From Paramagnetospirillum marisnigri (GTDB lineage Bacteria > Pseudomonadota > Alphaproteobacteria > Rhodospirillales > Magnetospirillaceae), in NCBI RefSeq assembly GCF_001650715.1, contig NZ_LWQT01000077.1, positions 62,001 through 126,000 on the forward strand: a stretch of 64,000 nucleotides of DNA, written 5' to 3'. The notes below the pieces were generated by a model. It worked only from the letters and a program-made list of their open reading frames with translations, made no database searches and was not told the DNA's origin. This document shows positions 35,823-44,097 of this stretch, piece after piece; positions within the stretch are counted from its first letter, which is position 1, and the number at the start of each line of letters is the position of its first letter. Made by a program: the position numbers and the translations under genes.

Positions 35823-37070
35823 TCAACGCTGAAAGCGTATCGGCTGGCGCTTGCGGCCCCAGGTTCCGGGGCGCGGCTCAAACACTCCGGCCAATCTGGT
35901 GCCGCAGGCGGTGCAACAGCCCGTGGCGTCCAAGGCCCAGGTGGACAGCTCGTACCAGTCGCGACCGATCAGCAGGCCGCCGCAGCCCGAGCAATAGGTG
36001 GAGCCCCCCGCCGGATCGTGGACATTGCCGGTATAGACATGAAACAGGCCGTTGGCCTTGGCGATGTCCCTCGCCCGGGTCAGGGTGGCGGGCGGGGTAT
36101 TGTCCTTGTCGGTCATCTTCCAGTCGGGATGGAAGGCGGAGAAATGCACCGGCACGTCCGGCCCCAGGGCATCGGCGACCCAGCCCGACAGGGCGTCGAT
36201 CTCGGCCGGCGAATCGTTCTCGCCCGGGATCAGCAAGGTAGTGATCTCGAACCAGACCTTGGTCTCGTGCCGCAGATAGACCAGGGTCTCCTTCACCGCC
36301 TCGAGATGGCCGCCGCAGGTCTTGTGGTAGAAATCCTCGGTGAAGGCCTTCAGGTCCACATTGGCGGCATCCATATGGGCATAGAACTCGGCCCGGGCCT
36401 CGGGCTTGATATAGCCCGCCGTCACCGCCACCGTCCCGATGCCCAGGGCGTGGCAGGCCTGGGCCACGTCCACGGCGTATTCCAGGAACACCACCGGGTC
36501 GTTATAGGTGAAGGCCACCGAGCGGCAGCCGAAATGCTGGGCCGCCTGGGCGATCAGCTCGGGCTCGGCGGCGTCGTTCAGCTTGTCCAGTTCGCGCGCT
36601 TTGGAGATATCCCAGTTCTGGCTATCCTTACATATTGCATCTATTTGATTTTGTGTGATATTTTCGTTCAATAACTGTGTGTAAACTGTGTGTGAATTTT
36701 GAGATTCTTGAACAAGCGTTTTCAATAATTTATCCTGCTCTTTTGAAATGCTCCAATTTTGGCAAAATTTGCAGGTTAGATTGCAGCCGATGCTTCCTAA
36801 AGACAGGATCGGTGTTCCCGGTAGAAAATGATTTAAAGGCTTCTTTTCAATGGGATCGATGCAAAACCCACTGCTGCGTCCGTATGTCGTCAGAACAATT
36901 TCGTCGTGTATTGCAGCTCGGTTGAAGCAGAGGCCAAGCTGCCCATTATGGAGCTTGCACTCTCGGGGACACACATCACACTGAATGCGACCGTCACCCA
37001 GCCTCGTCCAGTACTTGGTTCTGCGAAACACTTGGAGACAATCTCCCGCTCGGAAAAGAGGCTTCGCCAC
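35823..37070 (-). CDS. amrS: Chimeric AmmeMemoRadiSam radical SAM enzyme (element-derived 5' half, host 3' half)
   Basis: This 415-residue radical SAM protein has the cluster motif CNLTCKFC (CX3CX2C) in the part encoded by the element, downstream of 36616. Residues from NWDISKARELD onwards are host sequence. The element half is about 80% identical (68 of 85 residues by eye) to the stranded host fragment at 60961-61278. Right after the cluster motif, 47 extra residues separate two copies of NWxISK; they are translated attachment-arm DNA. The frame is unbroken, so a complete but enlarged enzyme could be made. The GTG start at 37070 is uncertain; a later GTG (VFRRTKYW) is possible. AmrS acts with AmrA/AmrB, encoded at 62012. 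Confidence 0.8.
   Translation of the reverse strand: MAKPLFRAGDCLQVFRRTKYWTRLGDGRIQCDVCPRECKLHNGQLGLCFNRAAIHDEIVLTTYGRSSGFCIDPIEKKPLNHFLPGTPILSLGSIGCNLTCKFCQNWSISKEQDKLLKTLVQESQNSHTVYTQLLNENITQNQIDAICKDSQNWDISKARELDKLNDAAEPELIAQAAQHFGCRSVAFTYNDPVVFLEYAVDVAQACHALGIGTVAVTAGYIKPEARAEFYAHMDAANVDLKAFTEDFYHKTCGGHLEAVKETLVYLRHETKVWFEITTLLIPGENDSPAEIDALSGWVADALGPDVPVHFSAFHPDWKMTDKDNTPPATLTRARDIAKANGLFHVYTGNVHDPAGGSTYCSGCGGLLIGRDWYELSTWALDATGCCTACGTRLAGVFEPRPGTWGRKRQPIRFQR
36616..36622. other. attL core
   Basis: ttctggc is shared with 60983-60989. The inferred empty site reads AGTTCTGGCAGAACT, a 7-bp inverted repeat around one base, typical of a tyrosine-recombinase core. Here the left part AGTTCTGGC is followed by element sequence tatcc. 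Confidence 0.8.
36673..36693. other. Left arm-type integrase binding repeats
   Basis: Two direct copies of AACTGTGTGT start 11 bp apart (36673 and 36684), 51 bp inside the left core. They match the repeats at the right end (60815-60902), as expected for integrase arm sites. On the other strand they are translated as HTVYTQLL within the amrS chimera. Confidence 0.65.
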
Positions 37071-37140
37071 CGCAAAAGCTTACCACATTCTGATGCCGCC
37101 CTGACCTTGAATCCGCGCTTGAATGCCCGCGCTCAAATCC

Positions 37141-37171
37141 CCCAATTTTGATATCCTGCTCAAAATTTGGG
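37141..37171. promoter_or_regulatory. Inverted repeat upstream of the Dam-like gene
   Basis: cccaattttga and tcaaaatttggg form an almost perfect inverted repeat around an 8-nt loop, ending 8 nt before the ATG at 37180. It lies in the divergent amrS/methylase gap and covers the methylase ribosome site, so it could be an operator or translational hairpin. Confidence 0.45.
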
Positions 37172-37179
37172 AAATCACG

Positions 37180-38091
37180 ATGCCGGGATTGCCAAGCAAG
37201 CCTCCCATTACGCCACTTCAATGGTACGGCAGCAAACGCCGTTCATTAGATGTGATTGATCGCTGGCTGCCACCCCATGTGATGGAATATCGGGAACCGT
37301 TTGTTGGTGGCGGCGCATCGTTCTTGCTAGCTCGCTTCAAATATCCGGACGTGCCGTTCTGGATCAACGACAAGGATCAGCGGGTGACATGCTTCTGGAC
37401 AATCGTGCGCGATATGCCGGACGCCCTAGAAGCCAATATCACAGGGCTTGTAAAGCAAGCTCGGATGGATGAGGCCGCAGCTGTATCCCTATACACCGAG
37501 CAATTCGCCGCACAGCAAAGCGACAATGTGCTGGAAGCGGCTACAGCCTTCCTCATCATCAACATGTGGTCTTTCAATGCACACATGGGTGCGAAGGACT
37601 TTCGGTGGGACTATGTCCAAAAGCCGCGCGATTACCTGTTCCCCCGCATCCGAAAAGCCCATGCCTTGCTGCAAGGCGTGACCATAACCAATGGCGATTA
37701 CGCGCCCTTGCTGTCCGAGCCTGCAAAAGGCCGAAGCGATGCAGGTGTCGTCGTCTTCATGGACCCGCCCTATGACGGAACGGAAACCATCTACAAGGAA
37801 GGTGCTGGATTCAATTTTGATGCCTTCTATGAGGCGGTGCTCGCCAGCAAGCATAACTGGATCATCACCCACTCTTTGCGCCGCTTTTGGCCCCGAGCCT
37901 TCAAGCTGTTCTACTTTGGTGCAAGCCGGACCTGGAAGGTGGACGCCTTCCTGGATGGCGCCGGATCAAACAAGCGCGACGAGCGCCTCATCGCAAATTT
38001 CGATCCATCATCAGACCTTTGGAGATTGTATGGCGCTCGCATAAACTCGGACGGCACCATCGCCGTGCCGCATCGGGCTGGGGGAGAATGA
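37180..38091 (+). CDS. DNA adenine methyltransferase (Dam/D12 class)
   Basis: The 303-residue protein has the D12-class order: a QWYGSKRR start, the SAM motif EPFVGGGASFLL (about residue 42) and the catalytic DPPY in VVFMDPPYDGTETIY (about residue 195). It should methylate adenine N6 in a short target; specificity is unknown. The ATG at 37180 was preferred over 37123 because an inverted repeat lies between them. The next gene begins 3 bp after its stop, so it heads the operon that carries the 7-deazaguanine genes. A solitary phage- or island-type methylase is the simplest reading. Confidence 0.85.
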   Translation: MPGLPSKPPITPLQWYGSKRRSLDVIDRWLPPHVMEYREPFVGGGASFLLARFKYPDVPFWINDKDQRVTCFWTIVRDMPDALEANITGLVKQARMDEAAAVSLYTEQFAAQQSDNVLEAATAFLIINMWSFNAHMGAKDFRWDYVQKPRDYLFPRIRKAHALLQGVTITNGDYAPLLSEPAKGRSDAGVVVFMDPPYDGTETIYKEGAGFNFDAFYEAVLASKHNWIITHSLRRFWPRAFKLFYFGASRTWKVDAFLDGAGSNKRDERLIANFDPSSDLWRLYGARINSDGTIAVPHRAGGE

Positions 38092-38094
38092 CAC

Positions 38095-39522
38095 ATGGGA
38101 TTGAGCGCAAATCAGACCAAGCTGAAGACTGCGGCCAACGGATCTTACGTAAAAAGCGTTGAGCTGGAGGCCGACGCAGAGAAGTGCTTGAACCAGGCAT
38201 TAACTGAGGCATTTGCCTTCGGCTATACCTTCGCGCTCGACCAAAGCGAATTGTTCAAGCTGGTTCAGGATATGGGGGCAAAGCCTTCTCGCAACGACAC
38301 CAGTTGGTGGACTGATGTGGTGAAGGCCTGCTTTGGAACAACGAGCACGACCCAAAAGAACACCTACGAGTTCCCCAGCGCTGCCGCCATTTCCAAATAC
38401 CAGACCATTCTCGCCTATGCCCACTACAAGCAGTGGAACGAAAGTGCGTTAGGGGATGAACTGGCATCACGCTCTGCGACGGAGATTTACCGTGAGGCCG
38501 GGCAATGCCAAGAGTTTGTCCAGTCACAAGGACGCGGCAAGGCCCGGTCCAGCGACAAGGGATTGCTCAAGCGACTAGACAATGCTTGCACACACTCCTT
38601 TGACGAGAATGCCATCACCTTGTCGGCAGCGGACCTTGATGCCCTTTTGAACCCCAATGATGATGGATTGGGAGCTCTCCTGATCAAGCGAGAGAATGGC
38701 AAGGTGAAGCTTTGGCGAGCACCGCTCGATGCCACTTATATCCGCAAGGCCATCAACGAATATGCTGTCGTTGAAAAAATTCGCAAACCGCTAACAGATG
38801 CATTGCGGATGCGCTCCCTGCTTCCAAAAGGAGCCCAGCGCCACATGCAGTTTGAGCACGACGGAGATGCCACCAAAGTAACCCTGTTTGGGGCTTTGAA
38901 AGGCTGTGGTGCTATCCACTTCGTCACCCAAAAGCTGGATGTGCCTGATGGCGTAACCTTTGACGAAAAGGGTATCGATCGACTGCTTGGGTTGTCCCTC
39001 GGCGTCGGTGATGAGCGGTTTGTTTGGGAGGTGCAGGAAAGCGCCGTTAAAGTTTACGCCAAAGATCAAGAAGCTTTGCCAGACCCGGAAGCTATCTACA
39101 AAGTGCTCCAGTACGAAGGTGTGAATTGGAGCGCCCCGGATGGCACAGAGCAGATTGACGGTTGGCGTGTCGAAGCTGTGCCCGCCCCGCCGACCGCCCC
39201 AAACTTTGTGTGCGAGAGCACGGTGGCCATTAACGACGACACCGCTAGAAAGCTAACGGTGGAAGTGGGCTGGAAGGGAAAATTCACGACGATCAGCTCT
39301 TCTGAAGGCTCCCTGCACGTTAAGTGCGCGAAGAATCAATTGAAGCTGCCGCTGGATGGATTACCTGATCAGCCTTCGGTGAAGCTGGTTCAAGGACAAG
39401 TTGGGAGGGCGGTCAAACAGATTGATGGTATTCCATCTTTCGGCATATGTGACGGGGGTGTTTTCATCAGCGGCCCCCACAAGGAAGTCGCGGTTACATT
39501 CACGATTCCAAGCATGGGGTGA
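38095..39522 (+). CDS. Unknown 475-aa protein between the methylase and the DpdA-like gene
   Basis: It resembles no family I recognise. It has no signal peptide or membrane segment. The N-terminal 180 residues are helical (AEKCLNQALTEAFAFGYTFALDQSELFKLV), the middle has mixed strands (RHMQFEHDGDATKVTLFGALKGCGAIHFVTQ), and the C-terminal 150 residues look beta-rich (FTTISSSEGSLHVKCAKNQLKLPLDG). Spacing of 3 bp on each side places it firmly in the operon. A role as partner or target-recognition subunit of the base-exchange enzyme is only a guess. Confidence 0.7.
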   Translation: MGLSANQTKLKTAANGSYVKSVELEADAEKCLNQALTEAFAFGYTFALDQSELFKLVQDMGAKPSRNDTSWWTDVVKACFGTTSTTQKNTYEFPSAAAISKYQTILAYAHYKQWNESALGDELASRSATEIYREAGQCQEFVQSQGRGKARSSDKGLLKRLDNACTHSFDENAITLSAADLDALLNPNDDGLGALLIKRENGKVKLWRAPLDATYIRKAINEYAVVEKIRKPLTDALRMRSLLPKGAQRHMQFEHDGDATKVTLFGALKGCGAIHFVTQKLDVPDGVTFDEKGIDRLLGLSLGVGDERFVWEVQESAVKVYAKDQEALPDPEAIYKVLQYEGVNWSAPDGTEQIDGWRVEAVPAPPTAPNFVCESTVAINDDTARKLTVEVGWKGKFTTISSSEGSLHVKCAKNQLKLPLDGLPDQPSVKLVQGQVGRAVKQIDGIPSFGICDGGVFISGPHKEVAVTFTIPSMG

Positions 39523-39525
39523 GCC

Positions 39526-41028
39526 GTGGCCTATTTCGAGGACATGCCCAACCTGCCGCAGCGTTCCATATTCACCCCCAGCGTTTCGACAACCTATTTC
39601 GATAAGGTCAGCCGGAAGCGCACGGAGATACGGCAGGAAAACATCCCGCCGCGACTGAAATCGATGGAGCAGCTTTGGTGGTGGAACAAGGGGGGTGAAA
39701 CGCGCCCATTCTTCCACTACCCCTATTTCATGTACAGCGCGGGCCATGCCGAACTGGACCTGACGAAGGCGGCAACCAAGGAAGCAGCCCTGTTCAAAAG
39801 AGATCGCTCATCTAGCGTTCTCATTACAGATAGCGGCGGCTATCAGGTGGCAAAGATTCCTGATTTCTTTGATTGGGACTCCCCGGAGAAAATCGACAAG
39901 AAGCGCGAGCGGCTTTTTACTTGGATCGATGCCGTTGCCGATTATTCGTTGTCGCTTGATGCCCCTACCTTTGGCGCTTCAGCCGATCACAAGGCGCTCA
40001 AAACCCCTGCTGACTGCTTGGCGTTCACCCTTGAAAATCTGGCGTTCTACGAAAGCCGTCCCAACAAAAATGAAAACGTTCGCTTCCTGCATGCCATTCA
40101 TGGCTCCACCATTGATGACCAGACGAAGTGGTATGAAGCCGTAAAGAGGTATCGCCATTACGGCTGGGCCTTTGGAGCCTCAACCGAGGAAACACCGTTT
40201 CGGAACCTGAAGAACCTTCTTCGGATGTTGATGTTTTTGAAGCAGGAAGGGGCTTTAGAACACAGCCCTCATGTCCATGTCCTGGGCATTGGAGTCAGCG
40301 CCGCTGCGGTCATGTACTCCTATATCCAGATTATGATACGCCGAAGCGGCATCCCGAAGTTTCAAATCACCTTCGATGTATCCACCGCCTTTCGGAAGGC
40401 CGGGGAATCTGGGCTTCTGTTCACCGATTTTGAGCGGTCTATTTTGGGGCCAAATCTGGAGACAACGCGAAAAGCCGTTGTTCCCAAAACGGGCTGGGAA
40501 GACTGGGACCTTCCAATGGGGCATGACGATTTGCCGAAGCAGCTGGACTTCGAGAGCCCTGTGTTTGGTTATGCTGAAGACAAAGACCGCATCATGCCGA
40601 AGCATCTTCAGCCTTGGAGCGACGGGATATCGCTATCCTTGATGATGGCCCAGAACCTGTGGCTCCAAACCGAGATGTACAAGGATGCCCACGACCGATT
40701 TTTTGTCGCGCTGGAGCGCCTGCCTGTTGAACGGAGCCTCTCCGATCAAATGCTGAACAGGCTTCTCATGCGTGTGGCCAATCACTTTGACCAGCACAAA
40801 GAGCTTCAAAGCATTCAAGAAGATGTCTGGACGATGATGTATCTGATCCATGCAGAAGGCATCATGCCACCGGGCTGGCGGCGGGGTGATCGGGGCATGT
40901 CGTTGGAATACTTCATGGCCATCAAGTCGATGATTGATGAGGTTTTCGACGCCAAAAATCCATTCGCTGTTTTGGACAAATATGAGGCCGAGTTGAGCTC
41001 CTATCTGGGCGGCATGCTGGTTTCGTAA
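39526..41028 (+). CDS. DpdA-like tRNA-guanine transglycosylase paralogue (DNA 7-deazaguanine insertion)
   Basis: This 500-residue TGT-fold protein starts at GTG 39526. Visible TGT landmarks are VLITDSGGYQVAK (the active-site Asp, residue 102), YSLSLDAPTFG, WAFGAS and ITFDVSTAF, where the nucleophilic Asp would lie. I see no CxCxxC zinc motif of ordinary TGT. Divergent TGTs beside queD, queE and folE are DpdA enzymes, which swap guanine for preQ0-type bases in DNA. The operon supports this strongly. Substrate and product base are inferred. Confidence 0.78.
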   Translation: MAYFEDMPNLPQRSIFTPSVSTTYFDKVSRKRTEIRQENIPPRLKSMEQLWWWNKGGETRPFFHYPYFMYSAGHAELDLTKAATKEAALFKRDRSSSVLITDSGGYQVAKIPDFFDWDSPEKIDKKRERLFTWIDAVADYSLSLDAPTFGASADHKALKTPADCLAFTLENLAFYESRPNKNENVRFLHAIHGSTIDDQTKWYEAVKRYRHYGWAFGASTEETPFRNLKNLLRMLMFLKQEGALEHSPHVHVLGIGVSAAAVMYSYIQIMIRRSGIPKFQITFDVSTAFRKAGESGLLFTDFERSILGPNLETTRKAVVPKTGWEDWDLPMGHDDLPKQLDFESPVFGYAEDKDRIMPKHLQPWSDGISLSLMMAQNLWLQTEMYKDAHDRFFVALERLPVERSLSDQMLNRLLMRVANHFDQHKELQSIQEDVWTMMYLIHAEGIMPPGWRRGDRGMSLEYFMAIKSMIDEVFDAKNPFAVLDKYEAELSSYLGGMLVS

Positions 41029-41041
41029 ATCGCGGGATTTT

Positions 41042-41061
41042 TCTTCGCATGAGAAGATAAT
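41042..41061. promoter_or_regulatory. Candidate shared operator, copy 1
   Basis: The pattern TCTTC-N6-GAAGATAAT sits between the DpdA-like gene and queD. The same pattern with the same 6-nt spacing is found at 58001-58020 before another element gene. This suggests one element-encoded regulator for both. Confidence 0.45.
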
Positions 41062-41129
41062 TTGATGCGAGGTGATTTTGCCGCCGTTCCGTGGCACCAT
41101 GCTCCATATGCCAAATTGCCGGGGGGCGC

Positions 41130-41741
41130 ATGTCACGATCACCAACTCTCATTCATCGTGAGATCGGCATTGATTGCGGACACCGCGTCCCCGATCACGG
41201 ATCGAAGTGCCGTTCTCCGCATGGTCACAGGTATCGCGTAATCGCCACCTGTGCAGGCCACCTTGTTCAGGACTTTGGCCATCCTGAACACGGCATGGTC
41301 ATCGATTTCGGCAATGTCAAAGCCTACATGATGGATATTTTTGACGCCATCTTTGACCATGCGTTCATCGTCAGCGTTGCCGATGCGGTAATGATGGAGA
41401 TGTTCTATCCAGGTGAAGACCCTAAAGCCATTTTAGATCTTTACCAGGAATCAATCGCAGAGCAGTTGGACGTGTACTGCTCCACGGCGGATAAGAAGCC
41501 AATCCGGCTTCCTCGCACCTGCTACAGCGAACAAGACCCGGACGGCATGAAGGTCGTGCCCGTTCAGTATTCCCCGACCGCTGAGAACCTTGCAGCCCAT
41601 ATGTTCGAAATGCTGGACCAGCCTTTGAAGGCGCACTTCGAGAAGACACCAATTCGACTCGTCAACATCCGCCTCTTTGAAACGCCTAACGGCTGGGTCG
41701 ATCACACGGCTGACGGCTTCAATCCGGGGATTATGGGATGA
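41130..41741 (+). CDS. queD: 6-carboxytetrahydropterin synthase (QueD), extended form
   Basis: The 203-residue protein starts at ATG 41130 behind ggggggc. It belongs to the PTPS/QueD family: zinc histidines in CGHR and SPHGHRYRV, then VIDFGNVKAYM, DHAFIV and SPTAENLA with the catalytic Glu. It is longer than the usual 120-140 residues through insertions in the middle and the C-terminus. It converts dihydroneopterin triphosphate to CPH4, the second step to preQ0. It overlaps queE (ATGA). Confidence 0.85.
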   Translation: MSRSPTLIHREIGIDCGHRVPDHGSKCRSPHGHRYRVIATCAGHLVQDFGHPEHGMVIDFGNVKAYMMDIFDAIFDHAFIVSVADAVMMEMFYPGEDPKAILDLYQESIAEQLDVYCSTADKKPIRLPRTCYSEQDPDGMKVVPVQYSPTAENLAAHMFEMLDQPLKAHFEKTPIRLVNIRLFETPNGWVDHTADGFNPGIMG

Positions 41742-42352
41742 GCTACCAAGTCAAAGAAATCTTCTACAGCTTGCAGGGTGAAGGGGCGCACAGCGGACGG
41801 CCTGCAATCTTTTGTCGCTTTTCAAACTGCAATCTGTGGAGCGGCAAGGACGAGGATCGGGCCAGCGCCATCTGCAAGTTCTGTGACACGGATTTCGTTG
41901 GCGGCGATGAATACACCTTGGATTGCTTGGTTCAGGCAATTGCAGCGAAATGGCCGGGCGGCGGGAAACCCTATGTCATTTGCACAGGCGGCGAACCGCT
42001 TCTCCAAGTTGATATCCCGCTCGTTGATGCCCTGCATAACGCTGGATTTGAAGTCGCTGTGGAAACCAATGGTACAGTCGGCAAGCATGACGTTGCAGCC
42101 AAGCTGGACTGGGTGTGTGTGAGTCCCAAGGCCGATGCTCGTGTGAAGTTAGATCAAGGGCACGAGTTGAAGCTTGTCTACCCCCAGGCTGAAAACCATC
42201 CGTCCGATTTTGAACGAATGGGTTTCAAGCACTTCTTCCTTCAGCCCTGCGACGGTGTTGAAGGCAGCATGAAAATGGCAATCGACTACTGCTTGGCTCA
42301 CCCGCATTGGAGCCTCAGCCTACAGACCCATAAGATTGGAGGCTTCGAATAG
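41738..42352 (+). CDS. queE: 7-carboxy-7-deazaguanine synthase
   Basis: The 204-residue radical SAM enzyme begins YQVKEIFYSLQGEG. It has the QueE-type cluster motif CX14CX2C, from CNLWSGKDED to ICKFC (about residues 31-49), then ICTGGEPLLQ and VETNGT. It makes CDG from CPH4 for preQ0 synthesis. It overlaps queD by 4 bp and lies 1 bp before folE, so the pathway genes are translationally coupled. Confidence 0.92.
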   Translation: MSYQVKEIFYSLQGEGAHSGRPAIFCRFSNCNLWSGKDEDRASAICKFCDTDFVGGDEYTLDCLVQAIAAKWPGGGKPYVICTGGEPLLQVDIPLVDALHNAGFEVAVETNGTVGKHDVAAKLDWVCVSPKADARVKLDQGHELKLVYPQAENHPSDFERMGFKHFFLQPCDGVEGSMKMAIDYCLAHPHWSLSLQTHKIGGFE

Positions 42353-42353
42353 C

Positions 42354-43223
42354 ATGGCCGAAAATGATGCCGCCGATCAGCTTTCTGAACCCGTGAAAAA
42401 GTCCCGAAAGAAGCCTGCACCGCCAAAGGAGGCTGGCGGCATTCCGATCATCTATCGCGGCCCGGAAGGCTTTGTCGGCCTGAACAAGAATGACCGCACT
42501 GGTTCGTGGGAGGCCATGTGCAAGCCCGAAGGCACGACCCGTCATGTGACGATTACGCTCGCGGCCAAGTCGGAGGAAGATGCCAAAAGCGAAGCCATCT
42601 TTGCCCTGAAGTACGATTCACAGCACCGCATTCATCGACGCCCAACACGTGAAGAGGCCATGGAGGCCATCAAAACGCTCATTGCCTATACGGGGGACAA
42701 TCCATACCGCGAGGGGCTGCGCGGAACGCCTGACCGCGTAATTCGAGCTTACGATGAGTTCTTCGCAGGTTACCACTCCACCGCAGCCGAGGTCTTGAAG
42801 ACCACCTTCGCGGAAACGGGCTCCTACGATGAGATGGTGACGCTTACGGACATCGAGTTCGACAGCCATTGCGAACACCACATGGTGCCGTTCACCGGGG
42901 TGGTGCACATCGCCTACATTCCCGACAAGACAGTTGTCGGGATCAGCAAGTTGGCCCGGCTTGTGGAGATTTACGCACGGCGGCTGCAAATTCAGGAAAA
43001 GATGACGACGCAAATCGCCGATAAGCTTCACATGGTTTTGAAGCCCAAAGGCGTTGCCGTAGTTATCGCAGGCCAGCACATGTGCATGACCACGCGAGGC
43101 GTCAAAAAGAAACGGGTCAAGATGATAACCAGCACCATGACCGGCGTGTTCCGAGAGGACCCAAAGGTTCGTTCGGAATTTATGAATTTGATCGGGAATC
43201 CGAAAAGCGGGATGGAAAAATGA
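42354..43223 (+). CDS. folE: GTP cyclohydrolase I with an N-terminal extension
   Basis: The 289-residue product has a normal type I cyclohydrolase core from about residue 95 ([21 protein letters not shown]; zinc ligands in [10 protein letters not shown] and [10 protein letters not shown]). It supplies dihydroneopterin triphosphate to QueD. The first 94 residues are extra: a Lys/Pro/Ala-rich lead and then a small domain ([20 protein letters not shown]) of unknown role. It overlaps the queC remnant by 4 bp (ATGA). Confidence 0.9.
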   Translation: MAENDAADQLSEPVKKSRKKPAPPKEAGGIPIIYRGPEGFVGLNKNDRTGSWEAMCKPEGTTRHVTITLAAKSEEDAKSEAIFALKYDSQHRIHRRPTREEAMEAIKTLIAYTGDNPYREGLRGTPDRVIRAYDEFFAGYHSTAAEVLKTTFAETGSYDEMVTLTDIEFDSHCEHHMVPFTGVVHIAYIPDKTVVGISKLARLVEIYARRLQIQEKMTTQIADKLHMVLKPKGVAVVIAGQHMCMTTRGVKKKRVKMITSTMTGVFREDPKVRSEFMNLIGNPKSGMEK

Positions 43224-43590
43224 CTGGAGCACTCGTTCTTTTCAGCGGCGGCCAAGACAGCGCCACCTGCCTTGCCTGGGCGAAGCGCAAATTCGAAAAG
43301 GTTGTCACAGTTGGTTTCGACTACGGACAAGCCCAGGATTGAACTGGAATGCCGAAAGGTTGTTCTGGGCAAGCTCAACCCTGGCGGTGAAGACCACCTG
43401 CTCAATCTGGACATCATTAATCAGCTTGCGGATTCGGCGCTGAGGAGCTTATCGACATCATCCGGCTTGACACCCATACCTGCTACAAAGGCGACCATAC
43501 CCACATGCATGATTGGGGTTATGGAATGTGGGGAATGTCCGAATTGTAAATTGCGGGCTGAGGGCTGGAAGATGTGGAGGTCAAAGGGCT
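43220..43590 (+). pseudogene. queC: Decayed 7-cyano-7-deazaguanine synthase
   Basis: The start is intact ([17 protein letters not shown], the PPi loop), but the frame stops after GQAQD near 43340. [14 protein letters not shown] continues in another frame to NQLADSAL. It then jumps to EELIDIIRLDTHTCYKGDHTH (from about 43443), skipping the roughly 100 residues that normally lie between. Zinc-ligand residues CGECPNCKLRAEGW appear in a further frame. At least two frameshifts and one internal deletion mean no active QueC. A chromosomal queC elsewhere would be needed for preQ0. Confidence 0.85.
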
Positions 43591-43604
43591 GACGCCTAAA
43601 ATCC

Positions 43605-44012
43605 CTATAACCTCAGCGTTTTGGGCGGAGCTGTGTAATCCACGTTGAGGGAAACGGATGGTGGCATCAGCTTGTCGCCGAGCGCGAGTTCGAGAGCCCC
43701 CCACTGCTCAACCATCTTCAACCGAGCATCAGGGACCAACTTGATTTCTGAAAACTGAGACGACAGCGTTACGTCGAGGAATTCACCTGTGCCAACGTTG
43801 AATACAACGCTGTGGAGCATGGCGGTTTCTCCGTCATGTAAGACCCAGCCCGAGACCACATTCCAGCCCTTATTTGTTTCACAATAGAGTTTCGCATTGG
43901 CATGGCATGAACGGGGCTCTCCAAAATGGACACAGGGCACGACCATGTGCTTTTGGCTGAGAATATACTGCTGCACATCGCGCATCTCTCGGTGGGTCAT
44001 GTGCTGATACAT
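43605..44012 (-). CDS. Hypothetical protein of the element
   Basis: The 135-residue protein begins MYQHMTHREMRDV behind a good ribosome site (gggagcgagacggATG). No signal peptide, membrane segment or known motif was seen; the protein is mixed alpha/beta with several Cys and His (VPCVHFGEPRSCHANAKLYCE). It is convergent with the queC remnant. The function is unknown. Confidence 0.55.
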   Translation of the reverse strand: MYQHMTHREMRDVQQYILSQKHMVVPCVHFGEPRSCHANAKLYCETNKGWNVVSGWVLHDGETAMLHSVVFNVGTGEFLDVTLSSQFSEIKLVPDARLKMVEQWGALELALGDKLMPPSVSLNVDYTAPPKTLRL

Positions 44013-44097
44013 CCGTCTCGCTCCCCATTTTGCGTTGGTCGGGCACAGCGTATCTTATGGCCATGATTTGGCGAACGTCATATCGATTTACAACATT

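Noticed and set aside
36677-36925. An 82-codon plus-strand open frame at the left end of the element
   Set aside because: It is antisense to the conserved CX3CX2C region of amrS, which is certainly coding on the minus strand.
37123-37179. An earlier start for the Dam-like methylase
   Set aside because: The added 19 residues would contain the inverted repeat at 37141-37171 and show no resemblance to the family; ATG 37180 is nearer to the conserved QWYGSK start.
39526-41028. Ordinary tRNA-guanine transglycosylase (tgt) for queuosine in tRNA
   Set aside because: The protein is longer and divergent, lacks a visible CxCxxC zinc motif, and is coupled to preQ0 genes and a DNA methylase on a mobile element; the DpdA-like reading is preferred.
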